NCBI RefSeq assembly: GCF_903992535.2
Contig: NC_052055.2
Location: 60,775,824-60,839,823 of the forward strand
Length of the DNA: 64,000 bases
Direction of reading: 5' to 3'
Origin: Arvicola amphibius
Lineage: Eukaryota > Chordata > Mammalia > Rodentia > Cricetidae
Below are positions 12,704 through 25,200 of the stretch, one piece after another (position 1 is the stretch's first letter; each line of letters opens with the position of its first letter). A model generated the notes under the pieces. It was not told the DNA's origin and ran no database searches. It worked only from the letters and a program-made list of their open reading frames with translations. The position numbers and the translations under genes were made by a program.

Positions 12704-13168
12704 AGTCCCTGTCGCCTGAGCTTGTCTGCTCCCCAGACGCTCTGGCAGAGCCCTGTGCTCAGGTGCTGTCCCTGCTGCCTTCCTACCTCTGCTCTCTCGT
12801 TAGGGCTGAGAAGCTGAGTCCTTGTTGCTCCCCTCTATCCTCTCCCTCAGGTCCCCAATCCTTGTCTTCTGATTGTCATCCTCTGACCTCACATCACGGG
12901 TCACTCACGTTTGGTGCTGCAAGCTGTAGTTAGTTTCCAGGCTCTGAGGCTGCCTGAGAAAGGGTCTCTCTGCCCCTTTCCTTCTGGAAATTGTTGTCCT
13001 GCTCCTACTACTAAACAGGAGCTTCCCTTTAGCTTCCAGTAGCCTGAGAAAACCCCAACTTCTATGTCATGAACCTCCCTGGCAGTAACTGTGATCACAC
13101 ACGTCAATAGTCCTGTGATGTACGGAGTCTGTGCTCATGTGATGTTTCTCTGTTCTTTGCTTTCTTGT

Positions 13169-13184
13169 AATAAAGCTAAATAAA
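13169..13184 (+). terminator. Tandem polyadenylation signals of KRT6 copy A
   Basis: Two AATAAA hexamers (13169-13174 and 13179-13184) lie about 470 bp after the stop codon, giving a 3' UTR of about 0.5 kb. Both are kept in copies B and C. Confidence 0.85.
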
Positions 13185-14574
13185 GCATGTTTATAACATA
13201 ATGGCTTCTCCCATGTGTATTTTTGTAGCACATTGTTTTCTTTGGAGACTCGCAACTTTGTTAGATAAGGCATGCCAATCTTATGTTATGGGATCTCATG
13301 TGAACATAGAGTGTTATTTGAGAAAACCTACTCCTCATTTCTTTCTTGCCTATTCCTCCTCTATCCCTTCTCAGTTTTCCTCATCATCTCCTTGTGTTGC
13401 CTCTTGCTTTCTTTGTTTTTCCCAATGAGTTCACTTGGTGTTGCCTGGAGGTGCAGGGTAATTCGAGTCTAATGGACACGACAACTTTCAGGGGCCACAT
13501 TCCTATGAAAATTACCATTTCCCATAGTTGTCATCCAAATCCAAAACCTCTCTGCAAGATGTCACTGTTAGTGAGCTCTTCCCTGGTCCATGCTGGGCTT
13601 TCCCCCGGCTCCATCAGTGCGAGTTTTCTGCATGAAGTCATAGCCACTGTGGTGTGTTGTGTACAAAGGTCCTGTTGTGCCCACCAAACACTCTTTCACT
13701 GCTAATATTCACCACTCCTGGCTCCTACAATCTTTCCTTCCTGTTCTGCAATGATCCCTGAGCCTTGGCCAGAGTGGAGGAGGGCCATCTGTCCCTTTAG
13801 AGCTGAACATTTCACGGTCTCTTATCTCTGCCTGAAGATCAGTTGTGGTGTCTCTGTTAATCATCATCTACTGCAAAAAGAAGATTTTCTCATTCGGATT
13901 AGTGAGATATACACAAATAATTTCTATAAAGATGTAAACTTAATGAGCAGCATACTACTGTGTTCATTTAACAGAATAACCATATTAGTTTCTCCCCTGG
14001 GACCTAAGACTAAGGCACCTGGTTTGAGTCCATTTAAGCACCAGGAATGAGTTCTGCGTGTGGAGTGGGCCTTAGATGCAGTCAGATCTTCTATGGTTAT
14101 TCCTACCACATTAGTGCCACTATTGCCCCATTGGCCAGCTCATCCTTACTGTAGCTCACAGGGCTAACAGGGTAAGGCTGTTGAATACTTTCCCTTGTTA
14201 TAGACTAGAACTTTCTAGAGCTATGGAAGCTATTCAGTAGGATAAAGTTTCTGGATCATGCGAGCTCAATTCCCCAGTGTTTTAGGATTTTGTGAGGTTA
14301 TCTTCACATGGTATTGCCATCAAGTTCTGCAGTATAGCTAAGAGCAAAAAATTAGCCTATAATATTTCATATTATAGGCACACTGACCAACAACTTAAAA
14401 AATAAGCCATACCTTGCACTATTAGTTCTATCTGATAGCCTGTGGAGTCCGAGTGAGACATTGCCCCCTGTTACAGAGTGTACTGTTTAAGCTCCTTTTA
14501 TATGTGTGTATGGATGTATTTCAGGAGGCTCTAACAATCTAAGGCTTCCATATGGCATTTTCAAGATCTTTACT

Positions 14575-15014
14575 GATGATTGTTTCTTCTCATAATATTC
14601 CTGTTTCCTACCCTCACATCCCTGTTTGTGGGATTTTTAAATTAGTGTTGCTGTTGCATTGTAATTTTAAGATACATGGGGTTATTCCAATTTTTTGTAT
14701 TGTTAAGATTTGATTCGTTACCTTGTATGTTGTCAATTTTAGAAGGTTCCATGAGGTGCTGAGAAGAAGGTATATTCTTTTGTGGTTGGATGGAACATTT
14801 TATAGATGTCTGTTTAGTCCATTTGAGTCATAACATCTGGTAGTTCCCTTTTTTTCTGTTAATTTTCTGTCTGGCAGACTTGTCCAGTGGTTTGAGTGCA
14901 GTGTTGAAGTCTCCTACTATTAGTGTGTAGGGTTTAATTGTGATTTAATCTTTAGAAGTGTTGCTTTTATATATGAAGATGCCCTTGTATTTGGGGCATA
15001 GATGTTCAGTACTG
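14575..15014 (-). mobile_element. L1 ORF2 fragment, antisense, left part
   Basis: AT-rich antisense L1 text of the ORF2 5' region (for example 'gaagtctcctactattagtg') starts where the KRT6 duplication arm stops. It is interrupted by the LTR at 15015 and resumes at 15431. Confidence 0.7.
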
Positions 15015-15430
15015 TGTAGTGAGGAGCTGTGGCCGGCTCCCCACCGCCCTGCTCTCAGCCACCGGCTAGCTTTATCCAAAATAATTACACAGAAACTGTA
15101 TTCTTTTAAATACTGCCTGACCCATTAGTTTCAGCCTCTTACTCACATCTTGATTAACCCATATCTAATAATCTGTGTAGCACCACGAAGTGGTGCCTTA
15201 CCAGGAAGTTTCTAGCGTACGTCCATCTTGGGCTGGAGCTTCATCGGTCTCTCTCCTTGAGGAGAGGCACGGCAGTCTGACTAACTTAGGAGAGACGTGG
15301 CAATTGTCTGAGCCATCTACCTCACTTCCTTCTTCCTGTTCTGTCTACTCCACCCAACTAAGGGCTGGCCAAGGCAGTTTCTTTATTAACAAATGAAATC
15401 AACAGATAGATAGAAGACACACCTACATCA
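15015..15430 (+). mobile_element. Solo LTR inserted in L1
   Basis: The element begins TGTAGTGAGG and ends CTACATCA, with the typical TG...CA termini. It is flanked by the 6-bp duplication 'gtactg' (15009-15014 and 15431-15436). Internal landmarks shared with the LTRs at 21012 and 47768 are the 'ataattacacagaaact' block and the 'ggcagtttctttattaac' segment. The split L1 reads continuously if it is removed. No coding sequence. Confidence 0.85.
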
Positions 15431-17000
15431 GTACTGAGATTTCTTCTTGATGGATTTTTCCTGTGACTAATATGAAATGTCCTTCTTTGTCTCTTTTGAT
15501 TGATTTTAGTTTGAAGTCTTATTTGTTACATAGTAGGAAAGCCATACCTACTTGATTCTTAGGTCTATTTGATTGGAAATTTTTTTCCAACCTTTTACAC
15601 TGAGGCAATGTCTGTCTTTGAGGTTGAGGTGTGTTTCTTGTATGCAGAAGCAGGATGGATTCTGTTTTCATATTCAATCTGTTAGCCTGTGTCTTTTTAT
15701 AAGTGAGTTGGGTCCAATTATATTAAGGAATATTAATGACCAGTGATTGCTATCTCCTTTTAATTTAGTTTTCAACATTGCTGTTGCACATTTGTGCATT
15801 TTCCCCTTCTTTGGGATTTGCTGCTGTGAGATCATCTATTGTCTGTATTTTTGTTGATGTATCCAGCTTCCTTGTGTTGGAGTTTTCCTTCTAGTACTTT
15901 GTGTAGGGTTGGGGTTTTGGCTGGGCATTGATTAAATCTTGTTCTGTCATGGAATATCTTGCTTTGTCCATCTATGGTGATTGAAAGTCTTGCTGGGTAT
16001 AGTAATCTGGGCTGGCATCCATAGTCTCTTAATGTCTGCAAAACACTTGGCCAGGATCTTCTGGCTTTCATTCTTTCAATTGAGAGGTCAGGTGTAATTC
16101 TGTAAATCTGCCTTTAAATGTTACTCGGCCTTTTTCCTTGCAGTTCTTATATTCTTTCTTTATTCTGTATGTTTAGCATTTTGATTATTATGTGGCGAGG
16201 GACCTTTTCATTTTGGTCCAGTCCATTTTTGTGTTCTGTAAGCTTCTTGTATCTTCCTAAGATTTTTGTATCTTCATAGGGATATCTTTAGTTTGGGATT
16301 TTTTTCTATTTATTTTCTATAATTTTGTTGATATATTTTCTGTGCTTTTGAGTTGGACTTCCCTTTCTTCTATCCCTATTATTCTTAGGTTTGGTCATTT
16401 CATGGTGTACCATATTTCCTGGATATTTTGTGTTAAGCTTTTGCTAGGTTTAACGTTTTCTCTGACTAATGAGTCTATTCCTCTATCATATCTTTAACAC
16501 TTGAGATTCTCTCTTCCATCTCTTATATTTGCTGTTTATGCTTGCATTTGTGGCTCCTGATTGTTTTCCCTTATTTTCTGTTTCCAGAATTCACTCAGTT
16601 TGTGTTTTCTTTATTGTCTCTCTTTTGGTTTTCAAGTTTTGAATTATTCCTTTCACCTGTTTGTTTGCGTTTCCTTGGTTTTCTTTAAGGGATTTGTTGA
16701 TTTCTTCCAATTTTTGTTTGTCTTTTCCTCCATTTCCTTGACAGAATATTTCATATCGTATTTAAGAGCTTCAAACATTCTCCTAAAGTTATTTTTAGGT
16801 CATTTTTTCCTTCATCTGTATTGAGGTGTTCAAAACTTGCTGTTTTAGAGCCACTAGTTTTTGTTGGTGTTGTGTTGCTCTTTGTGATATTGAGTGTGTT
16901 CTTACCTTGTCTTTCCATTCTTTCCTCTGATTGGTGTAGTTGAGGCCGTATCTCTCATGATCACACTTCCAGGTGCCAGTGGATCCAACGTTCAGAGGGT
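15431..17000 (-). mobile_element. L1 fragment, antisense: ORF2 start and ORF1
   Basis: On the minus strand, 15832-16071 translates to an L1 ORF1 C-terminal segment (MKARRSWPSVLQTLRD, QPRLLYPARLSITIDG). The stretch 15431-15780 is the start of ORF2, and about 16100-16830 is the coiled-coil part of ORF1 in decayed form. It is the continuation of 14575-15014 and leads into a degenerate tandem repeat at its 5' end. Confidence 0.8.
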
Positions 17001-17039
17001 TGTTTCTTGAGGCAGAGTCAGGGCCATGATTCCTATAAC

Positions 17040-17890
17040 CCCAGAGGTCACGTGGCATTCCCAGAGGTGCTCAGTGCTACTGGAGGTTGCTCTGCAATCC
17101 CAGAGGTTGTTCAGGCCTGCTCCCATGGAGGTTGCTTGCTTGGGCCTGCTCCCATGAAGTTTGCTGGCTTGGGCCTGCTCCTACAGTTGTCCCTGGTTGA
17201 TGCCTGTTCCGCAGAGGTTGCTGGCTGGGCCTGCTCCAGTGGAGGTTACTGGCTCATATATGCTCTGGCAGAGGTTGCTGGCTTGAGCCTGGTTCTGTGG
17301 AGGTCGCTTGCTGGAGCCTACTCCAGCAGAAGTCATTGGCTCAGGCCTGCTCCTCAGGAGGTCACTGACTTGGGCCTGATCCCATGGATGTGCCTGGTCT
17401 TGTGGAGGTTGCTGGCTCAGGCCTGTTCCCTCAGAAGCTGCTTACTCTGTTCTGCTGCCACAGAGGTCACTGGCCCGGGGCCCAGGCCCACAGAGGTCAC
17501 TAGCTGAATCATGCTTTCTCGGGGGTTGCTCCATCTACTTGCTATTGTGGAGGTTGCTAGCTTGGGCCTGTCATGCAAAGTTCACTTGCTCTTTTGGGCC
17601 TGCTCTGGCAAAGGTTGGTGGCTCAGGCTTGCTCTGGTAAAGGCCACTGGCTTGCATCTTGTCCTGTAGGTGTACCTGTCTTGGACATGCTCCTACAGAA
17701 GTTACTGGCTCAGGCCTGGTATAGCAGAGGTTACTGGCTTAGGCCTGTTCCCTTGGAGGTTGTTCCCCCTCTTTGTCATACTTGCTTCTATGGAGGTCTC
17801 TGGCTCAGACCTGCTCTGGTGAAGGTCGCTGGCTCTGCCTGGTCCCTTAAAGGTGAAGGTCACTTGGTCAGGCATGTACTGACAGAGAAT
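17040..17890. repeat. Degenerate ~29-bp minisatellite at the 5' end of the L1
   Basis: About 25 or more imperfect units of roughly 29 bp, each built on 'gaggttgctggct' followed by 'gcctgctcc', follow one another. Units vary by substitution and a few by length. It lies directly upstream (in L1 sense) of the ORF1 remnant, so it is probably part of the L1 5' region or its expanded monomers. Reading frames across it reflect the repeat. Confidence 0.8.
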
Positions 17891-17939
17891 GCTGACTCTG
17901 GTGTTTATTTTCTTGCTGACAACCATTTTCCCCCCATTA

Positions 17940-18970
17940 ATCATTGGAGTTTTTATTCTTTTTAAAAACTAACAAAATAAAATATAATAACAAAAACTAA
18001 CACATCAGAGTTGGCCAAGACAAGCAAACAGAAGAAAAAGATCCCAAGAGCAGGCACAGGAATCAGAGATCTACTTGTCCTCACGCTCAGGAATCCCACA
18101 CAACGGCTAAACTGGAAGCCATAGTACAGACACAGAGGACCTGGTGCAGACCCGAGCAGGCTCTGTGCTCACTGCTGCAGTCTCTGTGAGTTCACAGGAG
18201 CTGTGCTCCTGCTGTGTTAGAGGGCCTTGCTTTCCTGATGTCCTCTCTCGCCTCAGGCTCTTACATTCTTTGTTTTCCTCCTTTCCCACAGGGTTCCTTG
18301 AGCCCTAAGGGAGACATCTGATGGAAAAATCCCATTGAGGGCAGAGTATTTCAAAGTCTCTCAGTTTGTGTAATGTCCAGCTGTTGGTCTCTGTATTTTT
18401 TCCCATCTGCTGCAGGACAGAACTTCTCTGATGATGGCTGCACAAGGCACTGATCTATGAGTACAGTGGAGTCACTGGATCACTTCACTACTATGTTTGT
18501 TTCCATAACAGTAGGATTTGGTTTTACCATAGGTCCCTGGGCAGTCTAGTTTAATTCTTGGTCACCAAAGCAGTCTTGGGTCTGGGTTCTATGTCTTGCA
18601 GTGGACCTTAAATCACATCAGAATTGGCTGGTTGCTCCCACAAACTTTGTGACACCAATGCCCTGGCATATCTTGTAGATCTAAGCATTTGTAGTTGGCT
18701 TAGTGCTTGCATTTGCCTTCTGTAGTTTGTGGAGACTCTTCTGACCCAAAGATGCTAGAATATTTGGGCAAAGGCTCCATGTAGGAATCAACTCGACTTC
18801 TCCTTGTCCGTTGAGTTGTACAGGTGTTGCTTTCAACAATGGAGCCTTGCTGGATGACAACCATTCTTACAAGGGTGGGATGCAATTTTCTAAGGAGGGC
18901 AGAGCCTTGGCTGGACCCACCGCATCAATCAATAATTAACAATGTGCCTCATAGCTGGATCTGATGGAGG
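17940..18970. repeat. Rodent interspersed repeat-like block, family not named
   Basis: I see no gene here. The text (for example 'ctctgatgatggctgcacaa' and 'gctggttgctcccacaaact') has the look of a rodent interspersed repeat continuing from the antisense L1, possibly its 5' untranslated region. The right edge meets the start of the B/C duplication unit. The assignment is from memory of rodent repeats and is weak. Confidence 0.4.
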
Positions 18971-19803
18971 CATTTTCTCAACTGAGGCTCTTTCTTCTCT
19001 GATGACTCTGGCTTGTGTCAAGTTGACACACAAAACCAGCTAGTACAGCTGGCAAAGTGGATTTCTTCAAAGCCAGCCTGGCATGCAGAGGAGTGACTCT
19101 TACACCAGATCCCTTGATGGGTTAAGGCTTGTGAGAACCATGGGATTCTCCTTTGTTTAAATCTGCCAGTCAGTTTTTCCATGACTACTTGGCTTCTGTT
19201 GTGCTTATGAGTTTGGCTGCTCCTACCTGGGGAGCCAGGGCTGGAGCCCTGGGCTGTTTTCTACTTTTCTTCGATTGGATTTCCTGTTGGCCACACATGT
19301 CAAGATCCTGTCATCTCTTTTGCAAGATTCTTCATCCATGTATCACTTGAGGATAAATCCTGTTCTTTAGGCCCTGACTCTTCCCACAGATGTTTCTAAG
19401 CTGCTATTAACCCCTCCTTTGAAGCACATGTCTTGGTGACTCTATTTCTTTCATAGGGCTCCAGGGATCCTGAATATTGATGTTTTGTGATTTCTAGAAT
19501 TTTGTTAATTTAATCTAAATAATACATACTGACACTGAGAACTTTGTAGCAAACTTTTTTGTGAGGTAACCCAGACCCAGAAAGGCAACTGCAGCCTGTT
19601 CCCCTCCTAGAGATAAATCCTTAGATGTGGATATTTAAATTAGAGTTAGCATAGAATGAAGAAAGACAGAGAGGAGACATGGAAAAACTTCAAACAAAGC
19701 AGGAACAGAATGCAAGTCATATGGTGGAATGGAAAAGGAGAGTAATGGAACAGGAAGGGTTAAAGGGGGCAGAGGATGTGAGGGAGGAAAAAGGAGTCCT
19801 ATG

Positions 19804-19976
19804 CCTGGCGGTGGTGGCGCACGCCTTTAATCCCAGCACTCGGGAGGCAGAGGCAGGCGGATCTCTGTGAGTTCGAGGCCAGCCTGGTCTACAAGAGCTA
19901 GTTCCAGGACAGGCTCTAAAAAAGCTACAGAGAAACCCTGTCTCGAAAAACCAAAAAAAGAAAAAAGAAAAAAAAA
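19804..19976 (+). mobile_element. B1 SINE, private to unit B
   Basis: A complete B1 ('ggtggtggcgcacgccttta', 'gaggccagcctggtctacaa', A-rich tail) is flanked by the 13-bp duplication 'aaggagtcctatg' (19791-19803 and 19977-19989). The corresponding site in unit C (about 36078-36090) is empty, so it inserted after B and C separated. Confidence 0.95.
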
Positions 19977-21011
19977 AAGGAGTCCTATGGGAAGGGACAA
20001 CCAACAGTAAAGATCTTGAAAATGCCATATGGAATCCTTCTATTGTTAAAGCCTCCTGAAATATATTCATATGCACATATAAAAGGAGTTAAACGGTATA
20101 CCCTATAACAGGGGGACAAAGCCTCACTCCAACTCCACAGGCTATCAGATAGAACTACTAGTGCAAGGTATGGGTTATTTTTTTAAAGCTGTTGGTCAGT
20201 GTGCCCTCTGGAATATTATAGGCTAATACTTTGCTCTTGGCTGTCCTGCAGAACTTAATGGTAATACCATGTGAAGATAACAACACAGAATCCTAAAACA
20301 CTGGGGAATCGAGCTTGCATGGATCCAGAAACTTTATCCTACTGAATAGCTTCCATAGCTCTAGAAAGTTCTAGTCTATAACAAGGGAAAGTATTCAACA
20401 GCCTTACCCTGTTAGCCCTGTGAGCTACAGTAAGGATGAGCTGGCCAATGGGGCAATAGTGGCACTAATGTGGTAGGAATAACCATCCAAGATCTGACTG
20501 CATCTAAGGCCCACTCCACACGCAGAACTCAATCCTGGTGCTTAAATGGACTCAAACCAGGTGCCTTAGTCTTAGGCCCCAGGGGAGAAACTAATTAGTC
20601 ATTCTGTTAAATGTACATAGTAATAAGATATCCATTAAGTTCACATCTTTATATCAATTATTAGTGTATATTTCAAGCTGAATCAGAAAACCTTCTTTTT
20701 ACAGGAGATGATGATTAACAGAGACACCACAACTGATCTTCAGGCAGAGATAAGAGACCGTGAAATGTTCAGCTCTAAAGGGACAGATGGCCCTCCTCCA
20801 CTCTGGCCAAGGCTCAGGGATCATTGCAGAACAGGAAGGAAAGATTGTAGGAGCCAGGAGTGGTGAATATTAGCAGTGAAAGAGTGTTTGGTGGGCACGA
20901 CAGGACCTTTGTACACAACACACCACAGTGGCTGTGACTTCATGCAGAAAACTCGCACTGATGGAGCCGGGGGAAAGCCCAGCATGGACTAGGGAATAGC
21001 TCACTAATAGT

Positions 21012-21380
21012 TGTAGATGGAGTGGTGGGGCTGCGTACCAACACCCAGCTAGCTTTACACCTGAAATAGTTACACGGAAATTGTATTCTTTTAAACACTA
21101 CCTGGCCCATTAGTTTCAGCTTTTTACTCACATCTTGACTAACCCATATTTAGTAATGTGTGTAGCACCACGACGTGGTCACTTACAAGGAGAAATCTTA
21201 ACCTGTATCTGTCTTGGAGAGGAGAAGCATGGCAACTGTCTGAGCCATTTGCCTCACTTCCTTTTTCCTTTTTCCTGTTCTGTCAACTGCACCCAACTAA
21301 GAGCTGGCCTATTAAATGGGCCAAGGCAGTTTCTTTATTAACGAATGAAATCAACACAAACAAAAGACTCTCCCACATCA
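21012..21380 (+). mobile_element. Solo LTR, private to unit B
   Basis: It begins TGTAGATGGAG and ends CCACATCA, flanked by the 6-bp duplication 'aatagt' (21006-21011 and 21381-21386). Matching sites in C (near 37107-37118) and A (near 13560-13575) lack the element and read straight through. It sits about 0.37 kb downstream of the copy B polyadenylation site and carries its own AATAAA-like text. Confidence 0.93.
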
Positions 21381-21748
21381 AATAGTGACATCTTACTAAG
21401 AGGTTTTGGATTTGGATGATTACTATGGGAAACGGTAATTTTCTTAGGAATGTGGCCCCTGAAAGTTGTCGTGTCCATTAGACTCGAATTACCCTGCACC
21501 TCCAGGTAACACCGAGTGAACTCATTAGGGAAAACAAAGAAAGCAAGAGGCAGCTCAAAGAGATGAAGAGGAAAACTGGGAAGGGAGAGAGGAAGAATGG
21601 GTGAGATAGAAATGAGGAGCAGGTTTTCTCAAATAAAACTCTATGCTCACATGAGATCTTCAAACAGGAAGAAAGAGATTTGCATGCCTTATCTAACAAA
21701 TTTGCTACAAAAATACACATGGGAGAAGCCATTATGTTATAAACATGC

Positions 21749-21764
21749 TTTATTTAGCTTTATT
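21749..21764 (-). terminator. Tandem polyadenylation signals of KRT6 copy B
   Basis: Two AATAAA hexamers on the minus strand (21759-21764, then 21749-21754) mirror those of copy A exactly. They give a 3' UTR of about 0.5 kb. Confidence 0.85.
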
Positions 21765-22229
21765 ACAAGAAAGCAAAGAACAGAGAAACATCACATGAGC
21801 ACAGACTCCGTACATCACAGGACTATTGACGTGTGTGATCACAGTTACTGCCAGGGAGGTTCATGACATAGAAGTTGGGGTTTTCTCAGGCTACTGGAAG
21901 CTAAAGGGAAGCTCCTGTTTAGTAGTAGGAGCAGGACAACAATTTCCAGAAGGAAAGGGGCAGAGAGACCCTTTCTCAGGCAGCCTCAGAGCCTGGAAAC
22001 TAACTACAGCTTGCAGCACCAAACGTGAGTGACCCGTGATGTGAGGTCAGAGGATGACAATCAGAAGACAAGGATTGGGGACCTGAGGGAGAGGATAGAG
22101 GGGAGCAACAAGGACTCAGCTTCTCAGCCCTAACGAGAGAGCAGAGGTAGGAAGGCAGCAGGGACAGCACCTGAGCACAGGGCTCTGCCAGAGCGTCTGG
22201 GGAGCAGACAAGCTCAGGCGACAGGGACT

Positions 22230-25200
22230 TCAGTGCCGGTAGCTCTTCCTGCTGGAGGAGGTGGTGGTGTACTTGATGGTGGAAGAGCTGCCACCAGAGG
22301 AGCTCAGGCCACCACTGATGCCTCTGCCACTGCCAGAGCTGAAGCCACCTCCAAGGCCATGGCTGCTGCTGCTGTAGGAGTAGCTGCTGCCTCCTCCCAG
22401 GCCCAAGCCGCTGCTGGCACCACCTGCACTGCCATAGCCGCTGGACATGGTGGACTGCACCACAGCTGTGAAGAGGGAAGAGAGGACAGTGGACACTGTG
22501 AGCCCGCTCTGTCCAGTGAGTCAGGCACAAGGCAGGGGAGAGGGAGGAGGCAAGCAGTGTACTTACAGATGTTGACGGGTCCAACGCCTTCACCATTCAA
22601 CCTAGAATAGGAACAGAGCAGATGAGAAGGTGAGACCTAGGGAGCCATGACCTCAGTCCTGTGAACCCTCAGTGTGGTGACAGGTCACAGAGAATCCTGG
22701 TAGAGTGGTTCCTGAAGGGAGCCATTGTGGCCACAGGTAGTGCTCCCTCATGCTGTGCTCATGCCTGGCATCATGGAGGAGGGGAGCACTCACCTGCACT
22801 CCTCTCCTTCCAGCAGCTTCCTGTAGGTGGCGATCTCCACATCAAGGGCCAGCTTGACATTCATGAGCTCCTGGTACTCCTTCAGCAGCCTGGCCATGTC
22901 CTGCTTGGCCTTCTGCAGGGCATCCTCCAGCCCTTCCAACTTGCCCCTGGCATCCTTGAGGGCATTCTCCCCACGCTGCTCAGCTTCAGCAATGGCAGTC
23001 TGAAGGTTGGCACACTGGGCAGAGAAAGAAAGAAAAACAAACTTGTATTGTGGTTCTTTCGAGAAGGTTATCCCATGATCTTCTTGGTTTGTTCGTTTGT
23101 TTGTTTGTTTTTCAAGACATGATTTTTCTGTGTAGCAGCCCTAGGTGTCCTGGAACTAGGTCTTGTAGACCAGGCTGGCCTCGGACTCACAGAGATCCAC
23201 ATTCCTCTACCTCCCAAGTGCTAGGATTCAAGGCATGTGTCACCACCACCCGGCGAGCCCGAGATCTTTGCTCCCAGTGAGCAGGAGGCTCGAGCACAGA
23301 AAATGAAGGAAGCATCCTGTGATGCTTTTGGTCTGTGCTACCTGCTTCTTGACGTGGTCGATCTCAGATCTCAGCCTCTGGATCATGCGGTTGATCTCAG
23401 CGATCTCCTGCTTGGTGTTGCGCAGGTCGTCCCCATGTCTGCCTGCTGTGACCTGCAGCTCCTCATACTGACGATCCATGGAAAATAGAAGATTTATGTG
23501 AGTTTTTACAGGAAAAACCTAATTCACTTCTAATTGGGCTGCATTATCCTTGGTGCCACGACTTTTCCTCAGGAGAAGCTGTGGGAGACCATGGACTACA
23601 TCCTTCTCTTGGGAACTGAAAATGTTCTGTGTGACCTCATGAGGTCCTATATTCTCAGAGGAGCTCAAGCTAAGGGACTATGGACCCCATTTATGGCAAC
23701 TTTCCTTCCTCTTATGGGTTCTTTTGATCTGTGGACTACAACTTCACTGTTTAACACAAGTGCAAGGTCCATTTGCTCTTACAAGATCCCAGTTTCACCT
23801 TAGTAGATCCCTAACCTCTGAGCAAATTAGCGTCTTATGGAATTCATTGGGTCCAGTTTTTCTTCATCAGGCTCCACCTAAATACTCACTTTCGTCTGGT
23901 ACCAAGACTCTGCTTCAGCACGGCTCCTCTGAGCAATCTCCTCATATTGGGCCTTGACCTCAGCAATGATGCTGTCCAGATCCAGGCTGCGGTTGTTGTC
24001 CATGGAGAGGACCACAGATGTGTCTGAGATGTGAGTTTGCATCTGAGACAGTTCCTACAGAACAGAGAGGCAACATCAGCTTTGGATGTAAGGATTACAG
24101 ATGTTACCAAAACCACATTCTTACTGTGCACAGGGGAAATAAAGGGAATGGGGCAGACTGGAAGAAGGAGGACAGAGAGAAAGACAGAGACTGAGCTAGA
24201 GAGACAGAGACAGAGAGAGATGGGAGTATCTTACTGCATCGTAGAGAACTCTCAGGAAGTTGATCTCATCTGTCAGACTGTCTGTCTTGGCTTGCAGTTC
24301 AACCTTATTCATGTAGGCAGCATCTACATCCTGACAAAAGAGTCAGCAGCATGGAAACAGGTAAATTCTCTTGTCCAGTCTATTTTCCTCCATCTCCCTG
24401 GCAACTGTCCTCTGCAATGGACCAGACATCCATCAGAAGAGAAACCCATCCTTGTGACTCAGTCAACTCACCTTCTTCAGGGTCACAAATTCATTCTCTG
24501 CTGCTGTGCGCTTGTTGATTTCGTCTTCATATCTACAAGAGAGAGGGTTCCGCACACTGTAGTCAGCAGGTAGATGGCATCAAAGGCAACTGTGACCCAG
24601 CCCCTATTTCTATAAATGCAATATAATCAAATCACACTAGTGATGAATATTTTGTTGTGATTGAATATTTTGTTTTGATTGAATATTTTACTCCTTTTCT
24701 CTCCCTACGCTCCTATTGCTCATCATGGAGTTTGACTTTAGCTGTTGACAATACTTTCTCATTTCATCTTCATGTCCTAACTATTTTAATTCATGGATTC
24801 CATGTCTAGGTTTGGGTCTTCGTTACCATGAACTCGGCAACTGCATTCCTCTTAACTCACTTGTTCTTGTAGTCCTCCACTGTGTCCTGCATGTTCCTCA
24901 GCTCTGCATCTAGGCGGCCCCTCTCCCCAGTGATGCTGTCCAGCTGCCTCCTGAGGTTGTTGATGTACTGCTCAAACAAAGGCTCCAGGTTCTGCCTCAC
25001 GGTCTTGGTGCCCTGCTCCTGCAGCAGGGCCCACTTGGTGTCCAGGACCTTGTTCTGCTGCTCCAGGAAGCGCACCTGGAGGCACAAAGTGTGACAAGTT
25101 TGAATTTTGTTCTGCTGTGATCCCTTCACGAGTGTGACTCCTCTCTCAGGCTGTCTGCCTCAACCAGCTCAGTGTAGTGCCTGGCCCAGGTCCTCACAGG

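Larger units (their letters stand above)
7480..14574 (+). repeat. Left arm (A) of a large inverted duplication carrying KRT6
   Basis: This arm matches the reverse complement of about 20007-27430. The core (about 8316-13231) pairs with 21702-26617 at constant coordinate sum 34933, so no net indel is seen; the one substitution I noticed is at 8681/26252. Outside the core, identity falls and indels appear. The left edge lies inside a SINE-like segment (7480-7640); the right edge abuts antisense L1 sequence. Edges were found by eye. Confidence 0.9.

Noticed and set aside
12337..12933. A 198-codon frame overlapping KRT6 exons 8-9 and 3' UTR
   Set aside because: It is an alternative frame of exon 9 and reads through an intron; the keratin frame with splice sites explains the region.
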